DNA from: CAZBUB01 sp046546355
Lineage (GTDB): Bacteria; Desulfobacterota; Desulfovibrionia; Desulfovibrionales; Desulfothermaceae
Assembly (NCBI GenBank): GCA_046546355.1
Contig: JBKGXZ010000023.1
Location: 1 to 21,559 of the forward strand
Reading direction: 5' to 3'
DNA length: 21,559 nt
The notes beneath the pieces are model-generated. The model searched no databases. It saw only the letters and a list, made by a program, of their open reading frames with translations, and was not told the DNA's origin. Position numbers and translations under genes: made by a program. Shown here piece by piece: positions 14,423 to 21,559 of this stretch (position 1 is its first letter; each line of letters begins with the position of its first letter).

Positions 14423-15517
14423 ATGGCCCGCAAAGCCAGCCAATCCAGTCAGGACCCCCGCAAAGAGGCCCTGCAGACTGCTTTGACCACTATAGAGCGC
14501 AAGTACGGTCAGGGCTCGGTGATGTTCCTCTCTGATCAGGCCCACCAGCAGGTGCCTGCCATACCTACAGGCTCCATAGGCCTGGATCTGGCCCTGGGAG
14601 TGGGGGGTATCCCCAGGGGCAGGGTGATAGAGATATTCGGCACCGAATCCTCGGGCAAGACCACTTTGGCACTGCAAATCCTGGCCGAGGCCCAGAAAAA
14701 AGGGGGCACTGTGGCCTTTGTGGATGCGGAGCATGCCCTGGATGTCTATTATGCCCAGCGCATAGGCCTGAATACTGAGGAGCTGCTGATTTCCCAGCCC
14801 GACTATGGAGAGCAGGCCTTGGAGATCTGCGACCTTTTGGTCAGGTCCGGGGCTGTGGATGTGATAGTGGTGGATTCGGTGGCCGCCCTGATTCCCCAGG
14901 CGGAATTGGAGGGCAGCATGGGCGAGACCCAGGTCGGAGGTCATGCCAGGCTGATGTCCCATGCCATGCGCAAGCTGACCGGGTCCATCCACCGCTCCAA
15001 GACCTCGGTGATCTTTATCAACCAGATCCGGATGAAGATCGGCATGACCGGCTTCGGCAGCCCGGAAACCACCACCGGGGGCAACGCCCTGAAGTTCTAT
15101 TCCTCCATCAGGCTGGATATCCGCAGGATCCAGACCCTGAAGGACAAGGAGGAGTCCTACGGCAACCGGGTCCGGGTCAAGGTGGTCAAGAACAAGGTGG
15201 CCCCGCCCTTCAGGGAGGCTCTGTTCGATATTCTGTACGGCACAGGTGTCTCCAAGGCAGGCGAGCTCATAGACCTGGGGGTGCAGTATGGTATTGTGGA
15301 CAAGAGCGGCTCCTGGTTTGCTTTCGGCTCGGAGCGCCTGGGTCAGGGCAAGGAGAATGTCCGGGCCTTTCTGCAGGAAAATCCCCAGATCAGGCAGGCT
15401 ATAGAGGACAGGATCCAGGAGCATCTGGGGCTCAAGGGAGCTGGGCAGGAAGCTGGACAGGAAGCATTGCAGGAGGAGGGGCAGGATCCGGAGCAGGAGC
15501 AGGAGCCCCTGGAATAG
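14423..15517 (+). CDS. recA: Recombinase RecA
   Basis: The DNA strand-exchange protein and SOS coprotease, 364 residues. Walker A is GTESSGKT (73-80). Other hallmarks are VDAEHALD, VVDSVAALIPQAE, the L1 and L2 DNA-binding loops (MGETQVGGHARLMSHAMRKL; FGSPETTTGGNALKFY), INQIRMKIG, and the KVVKNKVAPPF stretch. The C-terminal tail of about 30 residues is rich in Gln and Glu; acidic tails are normal for RecA, but the Gln content is notable. The start is taken at 14423 (MARKAS) because GGAGA lies just upstream and the N-terminus matches RecA; an in-frame ATG at 14411 lacks a site. The alaS gene follows after 70 nt with no terminator, so both probably share a transcript. Confidence 0.98.
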   Translation: MARKASQSSQDPRKEALQTALTTIERKYGQGSVMFLSDQAHQQVPAIPTGSIGLDLALGVGGIPRGRVIEIFGTESSGKTTLALQILAEAQKKGGTVAFVDAEHALDVYYAQRIGLNTEELLISQPDYGEQALEICDLLVRSGAVDVIVVDSVAALIPQAELEGSMGETQVGGHARLMSHAMRKLTGSIHRSKTSVIFINQIRMKIGMTGFGSPETTTGGNALKFYSSIRLDIRRIQTLKDKEESYGNRVRVKVVKNKVAPPFREALFDILYGTGVSKAGELIDLGVQYGIVDKSGSWFAFGSERLGQGKENVRAFLQENPQIRQAIEDRIQEHLGLKGAGQEAGQEALQEEGQDPEQEQEPLE

Positions 15518-15587
15518 GAAATAGACCTTAAAGCACGCAGCCAGAGGCACTGCCCCCGGACAAATTCAAAGCAAACAGGAGTGTCTT

Positions 15588-18239
15588 TTGATTAGCGCTT
15601 CAGAGATACGCAGATCATTTTTGGATTTTTTTGCCCAGCGCCAGCACCAGGTGCTGCCCAGCTCTCCCCTGATACCCAAGGACGATCCCAGTTTACTGTT
15701 TACCAATGCTGGCATGGTGCAGTTCAAAAAGGTCTTTTTGGGCCAGGAGAAAAGGGGCTACAAAAGGGCGGTCACAGCCCAGAAGTGCCTCAGGGTAGGG
15801 GGCAAGCACAACGATCTGGAGAATGTGGGCCGCACCGCCAGGCACCATACCTTTTTCGAGATGCTGGGCAACTTCTCTTTCGGGGACTACTTCAAGCAGG
15901 AGGCCATCCGTCTGGCCTGGGAGTATCTGACCCAGGAGCTTGGCCTGCCAGCCTCCAAGCTGTACGCCTCTGTTTTCAGAGATGATGACGAGGCTTACGC
16001 TATTTGGCGGGATGAGATGGCCCTGCCCGAGAGCAGGATATACAGGCTGGACGAGGAGGAGAATTTCTGGTCCATGGGAGATACCGGACCCTGTGGCCCC
16101 TGCTCAGAGATACTTATAGACCAGGGTCAGCAGATGGCCTGCGGTCCGGAGTGCGAGATAGGGGTCTGCGAGTGCGACCGCTACCTGGAGCTCTGGAATC
16201 TGGTGTTTATGCAGTACGACAGGGACGAAAGCGGGCAGATGACCCCCCTGCCCCACCCCAGTATAGACACCGGCATGGGCCTGGAGCGTATTGCCGCCAT
16301 CTGCCAGGGGGTATATTCCAATTTTGAGACGGATCTCTTCTCCGGGCTGATCCAGAGCATGGCTTACAAGGCCCAGGTGCAGTACGGCAAGGACCCAGAA
16401 ACAGATGTGGCCCTGCGGGTAATCGCAGATCACAGCCGTGCAGTGGGTTTCATGATTGCAGACGGCATCCTGCCTTCCAACGAGGGCCGGGGGTATGTGC
16501 TGCGCAGGCTGATACGCAGGGCCTTCAGGTTCGGGAGTTTCCTGGGCCTGGAGGAGCCGTTTATGTATCAGGTCTGCGGCCAGATGGTCAGCGAGATGGG
16601 CCAGGCCTATCCAGAGTTGGTGCAGACCGGGGAGTTCATGACCAAGGTGGTGCAGCAGGAGGAGGAAAATTTCGGCAGGACTCTGGACAAGGGCCTGGAG
16701 ATCCTGGATCAGGAGCTGTCCAGCCTGCGGTTTAAAGCTGCGGATACAGTACCGGGTCAGGTGGTGTTCAAGCTGTACGACACCTACGGTTTCCCGGTGG
16801 ACATTGTCCGGGATGTGGCTGAGAAGCATGGTTTTGCAGTGGATGAAGCCGGCTTCGACGAGCTCATGCAAGAGCAAAGGCAAAGGTCCAAAGCCACCTG
16901 GGCAGGCAGCGGAGAAGTGGATCTGGCTGGGGAGTTTGCTTCCTATCTGGAAGCAGGTTGGCAGACAGAGTTCCTGGGCTATGAGACCCTGCAGTCCTCC
17001 AGCCGGATAGTGGCCATTTTGGATATGCAGGGCAACAGCCTGACCCAGGCCGAGGAAGGAGACCAGGTGTTTGTGCTCACTGCCAGGACCCCATTTTATG
17101 GTGAGTCCGGGGGGCAGGTCGGGGATCAGGGCCGGATGCTGGCAGATACTGGTCTGGCGGAGGTGGTGCAGACCCTGAAGCCTGCCCAGTCCTTTATCGT
17201 GCATCAGGCCAGGATCCTGCAGGGAGAGTTCAGGCAGGACCAGGAGGTGAACCTCAAGGTGGACGAGGGGATGCGCATGGCCTGCGCCAGGAATCATTCC
17301 TGCACCCATTTGCTGCACGCTGCCCTGCGCAAGGTCCTGGGCCAGCACGTACAGCAGTCCGGATCCCTGGTTTCCCCGCAGCGGCTGCGCTTTGACTTTA
17401 CGCATATCAGTGCCTTGGATCCAGAGCAGCTGCAACAGATAGAGGACGAGGTGAACCAGGCCATATTTGCGGACCTGGAAGTACATACCAGAGAGATGGA
17501 CTTTGCCCAGGCCCAGGCTGAGGAGGCTGTGGGCCTGTTCCAGGAGAAGTATGCGGATCAGGTCCGGGTTGTGGAGGTTCCTGGAGTCTCCAAGGAGCTT
17601 TGTGGGGGAACCCATCTGCAGAGGACCGGTCAGGCCGGGGTGTTCTGCATCATGTCTGAGGCCGGAGTAGCCTCAGGGGTGCGCAGGATAGAAGCAGCTA
17701 CAGCCTGGAATGCCCTGGAGCATTTCAGGACCCAGAAGGGCATTTTGCAGGAGGCCTGCCAGGCCCTGAAGGCTCAGCCGGAAAGCCTGGCTAGTCGGGT
17801 CCAGGAACTGAAGCAGGAAGCCAAGAGGCTGCAGGAGGATCTCAAGGATCTGCAGGCCAGGCAGAGCATGGCTGGAGAGGGCTCTATCCTGGACAAAAAA
17901 CAAGAGATAAACGGTATCCCTGCAGTGGTCACCCAGGTCAACCTGCCAGGAAATTCCGGCATGGATGGGCTGCGCAAGATCATGGACGATCTGCGCACCA
18001 AGATGCCCCGGGGCGTAGCCCTGCTGGGCTCTGAGAACCAGGGCAAGGCCCTTTTGCTGCTGTATGTCAGCGAGGACCTGCATTCCAGGTTTACCGCCCC
18101 GGAGCTGATCCGGGATGCGGCCAAGGAAGTGGGCGGCAGCGGCGGGGGCAGGCCTGATCTAGCCCAGGCAGGGGGGCCGAATCCCGCAGGCATAGAAAGC
18201 GCCCTGCAGAGATTCAGGCAGCTGCTGCAAGAGAAATAG
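15588..18239 (+). CDS. alaS: Alanyl-tRNA synthetase
   Basis: Charges tRNA-Ala and clears mischarged Ser and Gly. At 883 residues it has full bacterial length. The catalytic core opens with EIRRSFLDFFAQRQH and contains LFTNAGMVQFK and RHHTFFEMLGNFSFGDYFK. A Cys-rich insert (CGPCSE...CGPECEIGVCECD) sits near residues 165-205, followed by the class II motif 3 region (DTGMGLERIAA). The editing domain shows HSCTH (His570, His574) and CGGTH (Cys672, His676), which form the zinc site. The C-terminal part has a coiled coil (about 725-765) and a Gly-rich DHHA1-type end (GGSGGGRPDLAQAGG). The start is TTG at 15588, with AGGAG six nt upstream and the family N-terminus right after it. It is co-oriented with recA and the PSP1 gene. 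Confidence 0.97.
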   Translation: MISASEIRRSFLDFFAQRQHQVLPSSPLIPKDDPSLLFTNAGMVQFKKVFLGQEKRGYKRAVTAQKCLRVGGKHNDLENVGRTARHHTFFEMLGNFSFGDYFKQEAIRLAWEYLTQELGLPASKLYASVFRDDDEAYAIWRDEMALPESRIYRLDEEENFWSMGDTGPCGPCSEILIDQGQQMACGPECEIGVCECDRYLELWNLVFMQYDRDESGQMTPLPHPSIDTGMGLERIAAICQGVYSNFETDLFSGLIQSMAYKAQVQYGKDPETDVALRVIADHSRAVGFMIADGILPSNEGRGYVLRRLIRRAFRFGSFLGLEEPFMYQVCGQMVSEMGQAYPELVQTGEFMTKVVQQEEENFGRTLDKGLEILDQELSSLRFKAADTVPGQVVFKLYDTYGFPVDIVRDVAEKHGFAVDEAGFDELMQEQRQRSKATWAGSGEVDLAGEFASYLEAGWQTEFLGYETLQSSSRIVAILDMQGNSLTQAEEGDQVFVLTARTPFYGESGGQVGDQGRMLADTGLAEVVQTLKPAQSFIVHQARILQGEFRQDQEVNLKVDEGMRMACARNHSCTHLLHAALRKVLGQHVQQSGSLVSPQRLRFDFTHISALDPEQLQQIEDEVNQAIFADLEVHTREMDFAQAQAEEAVGLFQEKYADQVRVVEVPGVSKELCGGTHLQRTGQAGVFCIMSEAGVASGVRRIEAATAWNALEHFRTQKGILQEACQALKAQPESLASRVQELKQEAKRLQEDLKDLQARQSMAGEGSILDKKQEINGIPAVVTQVNLPGNSGMDGLRKIMDDLRTKMPRGVALLGSENQGKALLLLYVSEDLHSRFTAPELIRDAAKEVGGSGGGRPDLAQAGGPNPAGIESALQRFRQLLQEK

Positions 18240-18302
18240 GCTGCCTGGAGGGGCAAACTTGTTTACGGTCCGCCGTTTCAGGGCGGGATAAAGATATAGA
18301 AA

Positions 18303-19385
18303 ATGGCACAGTATATTGGAGTCAAGTTCAGGACTCAGGGACAAGTGTATTTCTTTTCCTGCGAGAAGCAGGAAGAAATCCAGCCCGGGGATCTGGTCCT
18401 GGTCAGGACCGAGGAGGGCCGTGGCCTGGCCCATGTGGTGACGGTCAAGGACAGCGCCCCACAGGATTTGGATCTGGAGGGGCTAAAAGAGATAGAGCGC
18501 AAGGCCAGTGAAGATGATTTCCAGGTTCAGCAGGAAAACCAGAGCCTGGGTCAGGAAGCCCTGGAATTCTGCAGGCAGAAGGTCCGGGAGCTGGCTCTGG
18601 AGATGAAGCTGGTGGATGTGGAGGTGCGCTTTGATCAAAGCAAGATAGTCTTCTATTTCACCGCCCCTTCCAGGATAGATTTCCGGGAGCTGGTCAAGTT
18701 ACTGGTGGGCAGATACAGGACCAGGATCGAGCTCAGGCAGATCGGAGTGCGGCACGAGGCCCAGATCATGGGTGGCATAGGCAGTTGTGGCAGGGTTTGT
18801 TGTTGCCATCAGTTTATGCGCAGGTTCGAGCCGGTGACCATCAAGATGGCCAAGGAGCAGCAGCTGTTTCTCAATCCATCCAAGATATCCGGATCCTGCG
18901 GCAGGCTGCTTTGCTGCCTGAATTTTGAGCGGGCCAACTACGACGACTTCAAGCGCAAATGTCCCAAGATCGGCAAGAAATACCAGACTCCGGATGGAGA
19001 GTACAAGGTGCTGCGGGCCAACTTGTTCCGGGATTCCCTGGTGGTAAGCAATCAGGAGGGGCAGGAGCTGGAGATGACCCTGCCGGAGTGGGCTGAGTTC
19101 CTGGAGGGCAACGACAATAACTATGCAGAGGAACAGGAGCAAAACAATCAGCACAGTCAGCATCCAGCCAAGGCTCAGGCCCAGCAGAACCCTGGAGCTG
19201 CACAGCCCAAAAATCAGGAGGGGGGGGCGCCCAGGGCCAAGGCCAAAGCCAAGCAGTCAGTCAAGCCGCAGGAGCAAAAGCAGGAGGCAGCTCAAGCCCA
19301 GGAGGGCAAGGCCTCCAATCCAGGCAAGGCTGGCAGCGGCAAAGGCAAAAAGAGAAGAAGCAGGTCCAAAAAGAAGAAAAAGTGA
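18303..19385 (+). CDS. ricT: PSP1 domain protein, RicT (YaaT)-like
   Basis: A cytoplasmic protein of 360 residues. Residues 1 to about 265 form the PSP1/RicT core (IGVKFRTQGQVYFF..., DLVLVRTEEGRGLAHVV, VRFDQSKIVFYFTAPSRIDFRELVK). It has two cysteine clusters, CGRVCCC (about 162-168) and CGRLLCC (about 200-206), as in RicT proteins that bind an iron-sulfur cluster. In Bacillus subtilis RicT works with RicA and RicF on RNase Y-dependent mRNA processing; a similar role here is inference, and neither partner is in the window. The last 90 residues are low-complexity, first Gln-rich and then Lys/Arg-rich (KKRRSRSKKKKK), probably disordered and perhaps nucleic-acid binding. The ribosome-binding site is weak. 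The stop overlaps the metG start by 4 nt (GTGA). The core call is firm; the gene symbol is by homology only. Confidence 0.88.
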   Translation: MAQYIGVKFRTQGQVYFFSCEKQEEIQPGDLVLVRTEEGRGLAHVVTVKDSAPQDLDLEGLKEIERKASEDDFQVQQENQSLGQEALEFCRQKVRELALEMKLVDVEVRFDQSKIVFYFTAPSRIDFRELVKLLVGRYRTRIELRQIGVRHEAQIMGGIGSCGRVCCCHQFMRRFEPVTIKMAKEQQLFLNPSKISGSCGRLLCCLNFERANYDDFKRKCPKIGKKYQTPDGEYKVLRANLFRDSLVVSNQEGQELEMTLPEWAEFLEGNDNNYAEEQEQNNQHSQHPAKAQAQQNPGAAQPKNQEGGAPRAKAKAKQSVKPQEQKQEAAQAQEGKASNPGKAGSGKGKKRRSRSKKKKK

Positions 19386-21349
19386 GCATTAGCCAGGCGG
19401 AGGCCAAGGTGCAGCATTTCTTTATTACCACCCCTATCTATTATGTGAACGCGAGCCCCCATTTAGGGCATGCCTATACTACCATTGTGGCGGACTGCGT
19501 GAACCGCTTGCACAAGGTTCTGGGCCGGGAAACCTTTTTTCTGACCGGCACGGATGAACACGGGGACAAGATCGTCCAGGCAGCCCAGGAGCACGGGCAG
19601 CCCCCCCAGGACTATGTGGACCGGGTCAGCGCCCAGTTCAGGGAGCTGTGGCCCCAGCTGGGCATAGAGTTCGACCGCTTCGTGCGCACCACTGAGTCCC
19701 AACATAAGCAACGGGTGCAGGAATTCCTGCAGCAGGTCTTTGATAATGGGGATATTTATTTCGGGGAGTATGGGGGGTATTATTGCTTCGGATGCGAATG
19801 CTTCTACACGGAAAGGGAGCTGGAGAACGGCCTGTGTCCTGATCACCAGAAGAAAACGGAATATATCCGGGAGCAGAACTATTTCTTCCGCATGTCCAGG
19901 TACCAGGACTGGCTGCGGGAGTACATACAGGATAATCCTGAGTTCATCAGGCCCCAGCAGTACAGAGGTGAAGTCCTGGCCATGCTCAGGGAGCCTTTGG
20001 ACGATCTTTGCATCTCCAGGCCCAAGCACAGGCTGGACTGGGGCGTGGAGTTGCCCTTTGATCCGCAGTATGTGACCTATGTCTGGTTTGATGCCTTACT
20101 GAACTACATTACTGCCTTGGATTGGCCCCAAGGGAAGAGCTTCCGAAAATTTTGGCCTGCAGCCCATCATCTGGTGGCCAAGGACATCCTGAAGCCCCAT
20201 GCCATATTCTGGCCCACCATGCTTAGATCCGCTGGTTTAAACCCTTACCAGGGTCTAAGGGTGCACGGCTACTGGAAGGTGGAGGAGGCCAAGATGTCCA
20301 AGAGCCTGGGCAATGTGGTGGATCCCCTGCAGCTGCGAGAGAAGTACGGTCTGGATGGCTTCCGCTATTTTCTGCTTAGGGAGATGCATTTCGGCCAGGA
20401 CGGCAGCTTTTCGGAAAAGGCCCTGGTGCAGCGCTTCAATGCAGACTTGGCCAATGACCTGGGCAACTTGTTCAACAGGACTTTGGCCATGAACAGGAAG
20501 TATCATCAGTCCCTGGCCCCAGCGCCAGCTCAGGAGTATCAAAGCCAGGACAATGAGCTGATCCAGCTGGGGCTGGACTGCCTGCAGGACTATATCCGCC
20601 ATTTCCAGGATTTTGAGTTTGCCCAGGCCTTGGAGAGGCTCTGGGAGCTGATCCGGGGCCTGAACAAGTACGTGGACAGCCAGGCCCCCTGGGAGCTCTA
20701 CAAACAGGGGCAGAAGCAACGGCTGCAGACAGTGATGGCTGTGGTTCTGGCTGGTCTGCGCAAGGTGTCCCTGGCCCTGTGGCCGGTGATGCCTCAGGCC
20801 AGCCAAAGCCTGATGCAGCAGCTGGGATTGGAGCTAAAGCCCCAGGAGATGGATCTGGGCCAGGAGGCAGAATACTGGCAGCCTTTAGAGCCAGGCCTGC
20901 AGCTGGCCGGCAAGTCCAACCTCTTCCCCAGGCAGGAGCAGATCCAGGAGCAGCAGCAAGGGGCAGCCGACCAGGAGCACAGGGCTCAGGCAGCAGCCAA
21001 CACCAAGTCCGACCAGGAAGAAGGGCTGGTGGATATAGAGGAGTTCCGGCGTCTGGAGCTCAAGCTGGGCAGGATCCAGGCAGCCAGACCCCATCCAGAG
21101 GCGGACAGGCTCCTGGTCCTGGATGTGGACCTGGGCCAGGGGGAACGCCGGCAGATAGTGGCTGGGCTGGCTGAACACTATTCCTGCAGCGAGCTGGAAA
21201 ACAGACAGGTGGTGGTGGCAGCCAACCTGAAGCCTGCCAAGCTGCGGGGGGTCTGGTCCCAGGGCATGGTCCTGGCTGCCCAGGATAAAAAAGGCCTAAG
21301 CCTGATTGTGCCCCTGCAGGAGATGCAGCAGGGGAGCAGGGTTAGCTGA
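19382..21349 (+). CDS. metG: Methionyl-tRNA synthetase with C-terminal tRNA-binding domain
   Basis: Charges initiator and elongator tRNA-Met. It has 655 residues, a class I synthetase with HLGH (27-30, the HIGH motif) and KMSKS (304-308). The zinc knuckle has the spacing Cys135-x2-Cys138-x13-Cys152-x2-His155, the single-zinc type known from Thermus, rather than the four-cysteine, two-knuckle type of Escherichia coli. After the anticodon-binding region, a Gln-rich linker (about 515-550) leads to a Trbp111/Arc1p-like tRNA-binding domain (from about 552: LKLGRIQAARPHPEADRL, ANLKPAKLRGVWSQGM), which commonly dimerises the enzyme. The start is GTG at 19382, overlapping the ricT stop by 4 nt, with only an A-rich AAGAAG upstream, so translation is probably coupled. 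No terminator is obvious just after the stop. Confidence 0.97.
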   Translation: MSISQAEAKVQHFFITTPIYYVNASPHLGHAYTTIVADCVNRLHKVLGRETFFLTGTDEHGDKIVQAAQEHGQPPQDYVDRVSAQFRELWPQLGIEFDRFVRTTESQHKQRVQEFLQQVFDNGDIYFGEYGGYYCFGCECFYTERELENGLCPDHQKKTEYIREQNYFFRMSRYQDWLREYIQDNPEFIRPQQYRGEVLAMLREPLDDLCISRPKHRLDWGVELPFDPQYVTYVWFDALLNYITALDWPQGKSFRKFWPAAHHLVAKDILKPHAIFWPTMLRSAGLNPYQGLRVHGYWKVEEAKMSKSLGNVVDPLQLREKYGLDGFRYFLLREMHFGQDGSFSEKALVQRFNADLANDLGNLFNRTLAMNRKYHQSLAPAPAQEYQSQDNELIQLGLDCLQDYIRHFQDFEFAQALERLWELIRGLNKYVDSQAPWELYKQGQKQRLQTVMAVVLAGLRKVSLALWPVMPQASQSLMQQLGLELKPQEMDLGQEAEYWQPLEPGLQLAGKSNLFPRQEQIQEQQQGAADQEHRAQAAANTKSDQEEGLVDIEEFRRLELKLGRIQAARPHPEADRLLVLDVDLGQGERRQIVAGLAEHYSCSELENRQVVVAANLKPAKLRGVWSQGMVLAAQDKKGLSLIVPLQEMQQGSRVS

Positions 21350-21390
21350 AGGTAAAAAGGCGAGCCTGAACAAGAGGGCGGAAGAAGTCA

Positions 21391-21489
21391 TCAGGATCGA
21401 TTACGACAACGATCACAACTGCGACTACGGTTTACACGTCCTCCGGTCGCTATCGTTGTCGTGGTCGTAATCGTAATCGATACATCTGA
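21391..21489. repeat. Long imperfect inverted repeat of degenerate hexamers
   Basis: The outer arms pair TCAG (21391-21394) with CTGA (21486-21489) and ATCGATTACGA (21396-21406) with TCGTAATCGAT (21471-21481). Inner parts pair less exactly, with many G-T wobble positions. Each arm is a run of hexamers near GAYNAC. There are five units at 21399-21428 (such as GATTAC, GACAAC, GATCAC) and six on the complementary strand at 21443-21478 (such as GATTAC, GACCAC, GACAAC). An RNA copy would fold into a hairpin of about 100 nt. I recall similar GATTACGA-type intergenic repeats in other proteobacteria, but cannot confirm a named family. It lies 41 nt after metG. Confidence 0.75.
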
Positions 21490-21510
21490 TCTCATCCTCA
21501 TGGGGACCCC

Positions 21511-21529
21511 CCTAACTTATGGTGTTAGG
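21511..21529. other. Small hairpin downstream of the hexamer repeat
   Basis: CCTAAC (21511-21516) pairs with GTTAGG (21524-21529) across a 7-nt loop. A short GGTTTAGG follows, but no T tract, so it is not a convincing terminator. It may belong to the same intergenic element or to the leader of the next gene outside the window. No coding sequence is supported in 21350-21559. Confidence 0.3.
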
Positions 21530-21559
21530 TGTGGTTTAGGAGCAGCGCCTGGCAGCAAG

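Noticed and set aside
14381..15550. 389-codon open frame antisense to recA
   Set aside because: Covers exactly the recA gene on the other strand; composition is that of a complement artefact.
16104..17615. 503-codon open frame antisense to alaS
   Set aside because: Antisense shadow over a fully conserved alaS; Leu/His/Gln-rich with no recognisable domain or ribosome-binding site.

Overview
The window looks like chromosomal DNA of a Gram-negative, sulfate-reducer-type bacterium, most likely order Desulfovibrionales and perhaps a halophilic lineage such as Desulfohalobiaceae. Three things point there. The gene order recA-alaS-PSP1 protein-metG is one I associate with that group. There is a complete glycine-betaine-type uptake operon with a strongly acidic periplasmic binding protein. 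The proteins are unusually rich in Gln and Glu. This assignment is inference from memory, not a database match. No IS element, phage gene, CRISPR array, rRNA or tRNA was seen.

Left part (1-6042, + strand). Bases 1-613 hold no convincing gene. They contain strong dyads (42-126, 221-292), a G-run cluster, an intrinsic terminator (432-455) and then a sigma70-like promoter (490-519). This promoter precedes a three-gene osmoprotectant ABC transporter: ATPase with CBS domains, permease, and periplasmic binding protein. The operon ends at a 13-bp terminator hairpin (3699-3729). Next comes a membrane-anchored sensor phosphatase of the SpoIIE/PP2C class, whose last codons overlap a 61-residue protein of unknown function.

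Middle part (6043-14250, mixed strands). A minus-strand pair encodes a GcvR-like double-ACT protein and alanine racemase, separated by 4 nt. The other genes are a YihY/BrkB-family membrane protein (+), a fused threonine-phosphate decarboxylase/cobyric acid synthase of cobalamin synthesis (-), a fused VKOR/DsbA-like thiol oxidation protein (+), and a PP-loop tRNA-thiolation-like protein (-). The last two converge and overlap by 20 nt.

Right part (14251-21349, + strand). A recA promoter is followed by recA, alaS, a PSP1/RicT-like protein with a Lys-rich disordered tail, and metG, with short gaps or an overlap. This unit combines DNA repair, two aminoacyl-tRNA synthetases and a putative RNA-processing regulator. 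After metG lies an intergenic inverted repeat of about 100 nt, built from a degenerate hexamer close to GAYNAC (21391-21489).

Several starts are TTG or GTG (alr, the BrkB gene, alaS, metG), chosen from Shine-Dalgarno spacing and family N-termini. Most of the window is ordinary housekeeping DNA. The least explained pieces are the structured leader at 1-455, the hexamer inverted repeat after metG, and the small protein after the phosphatase.
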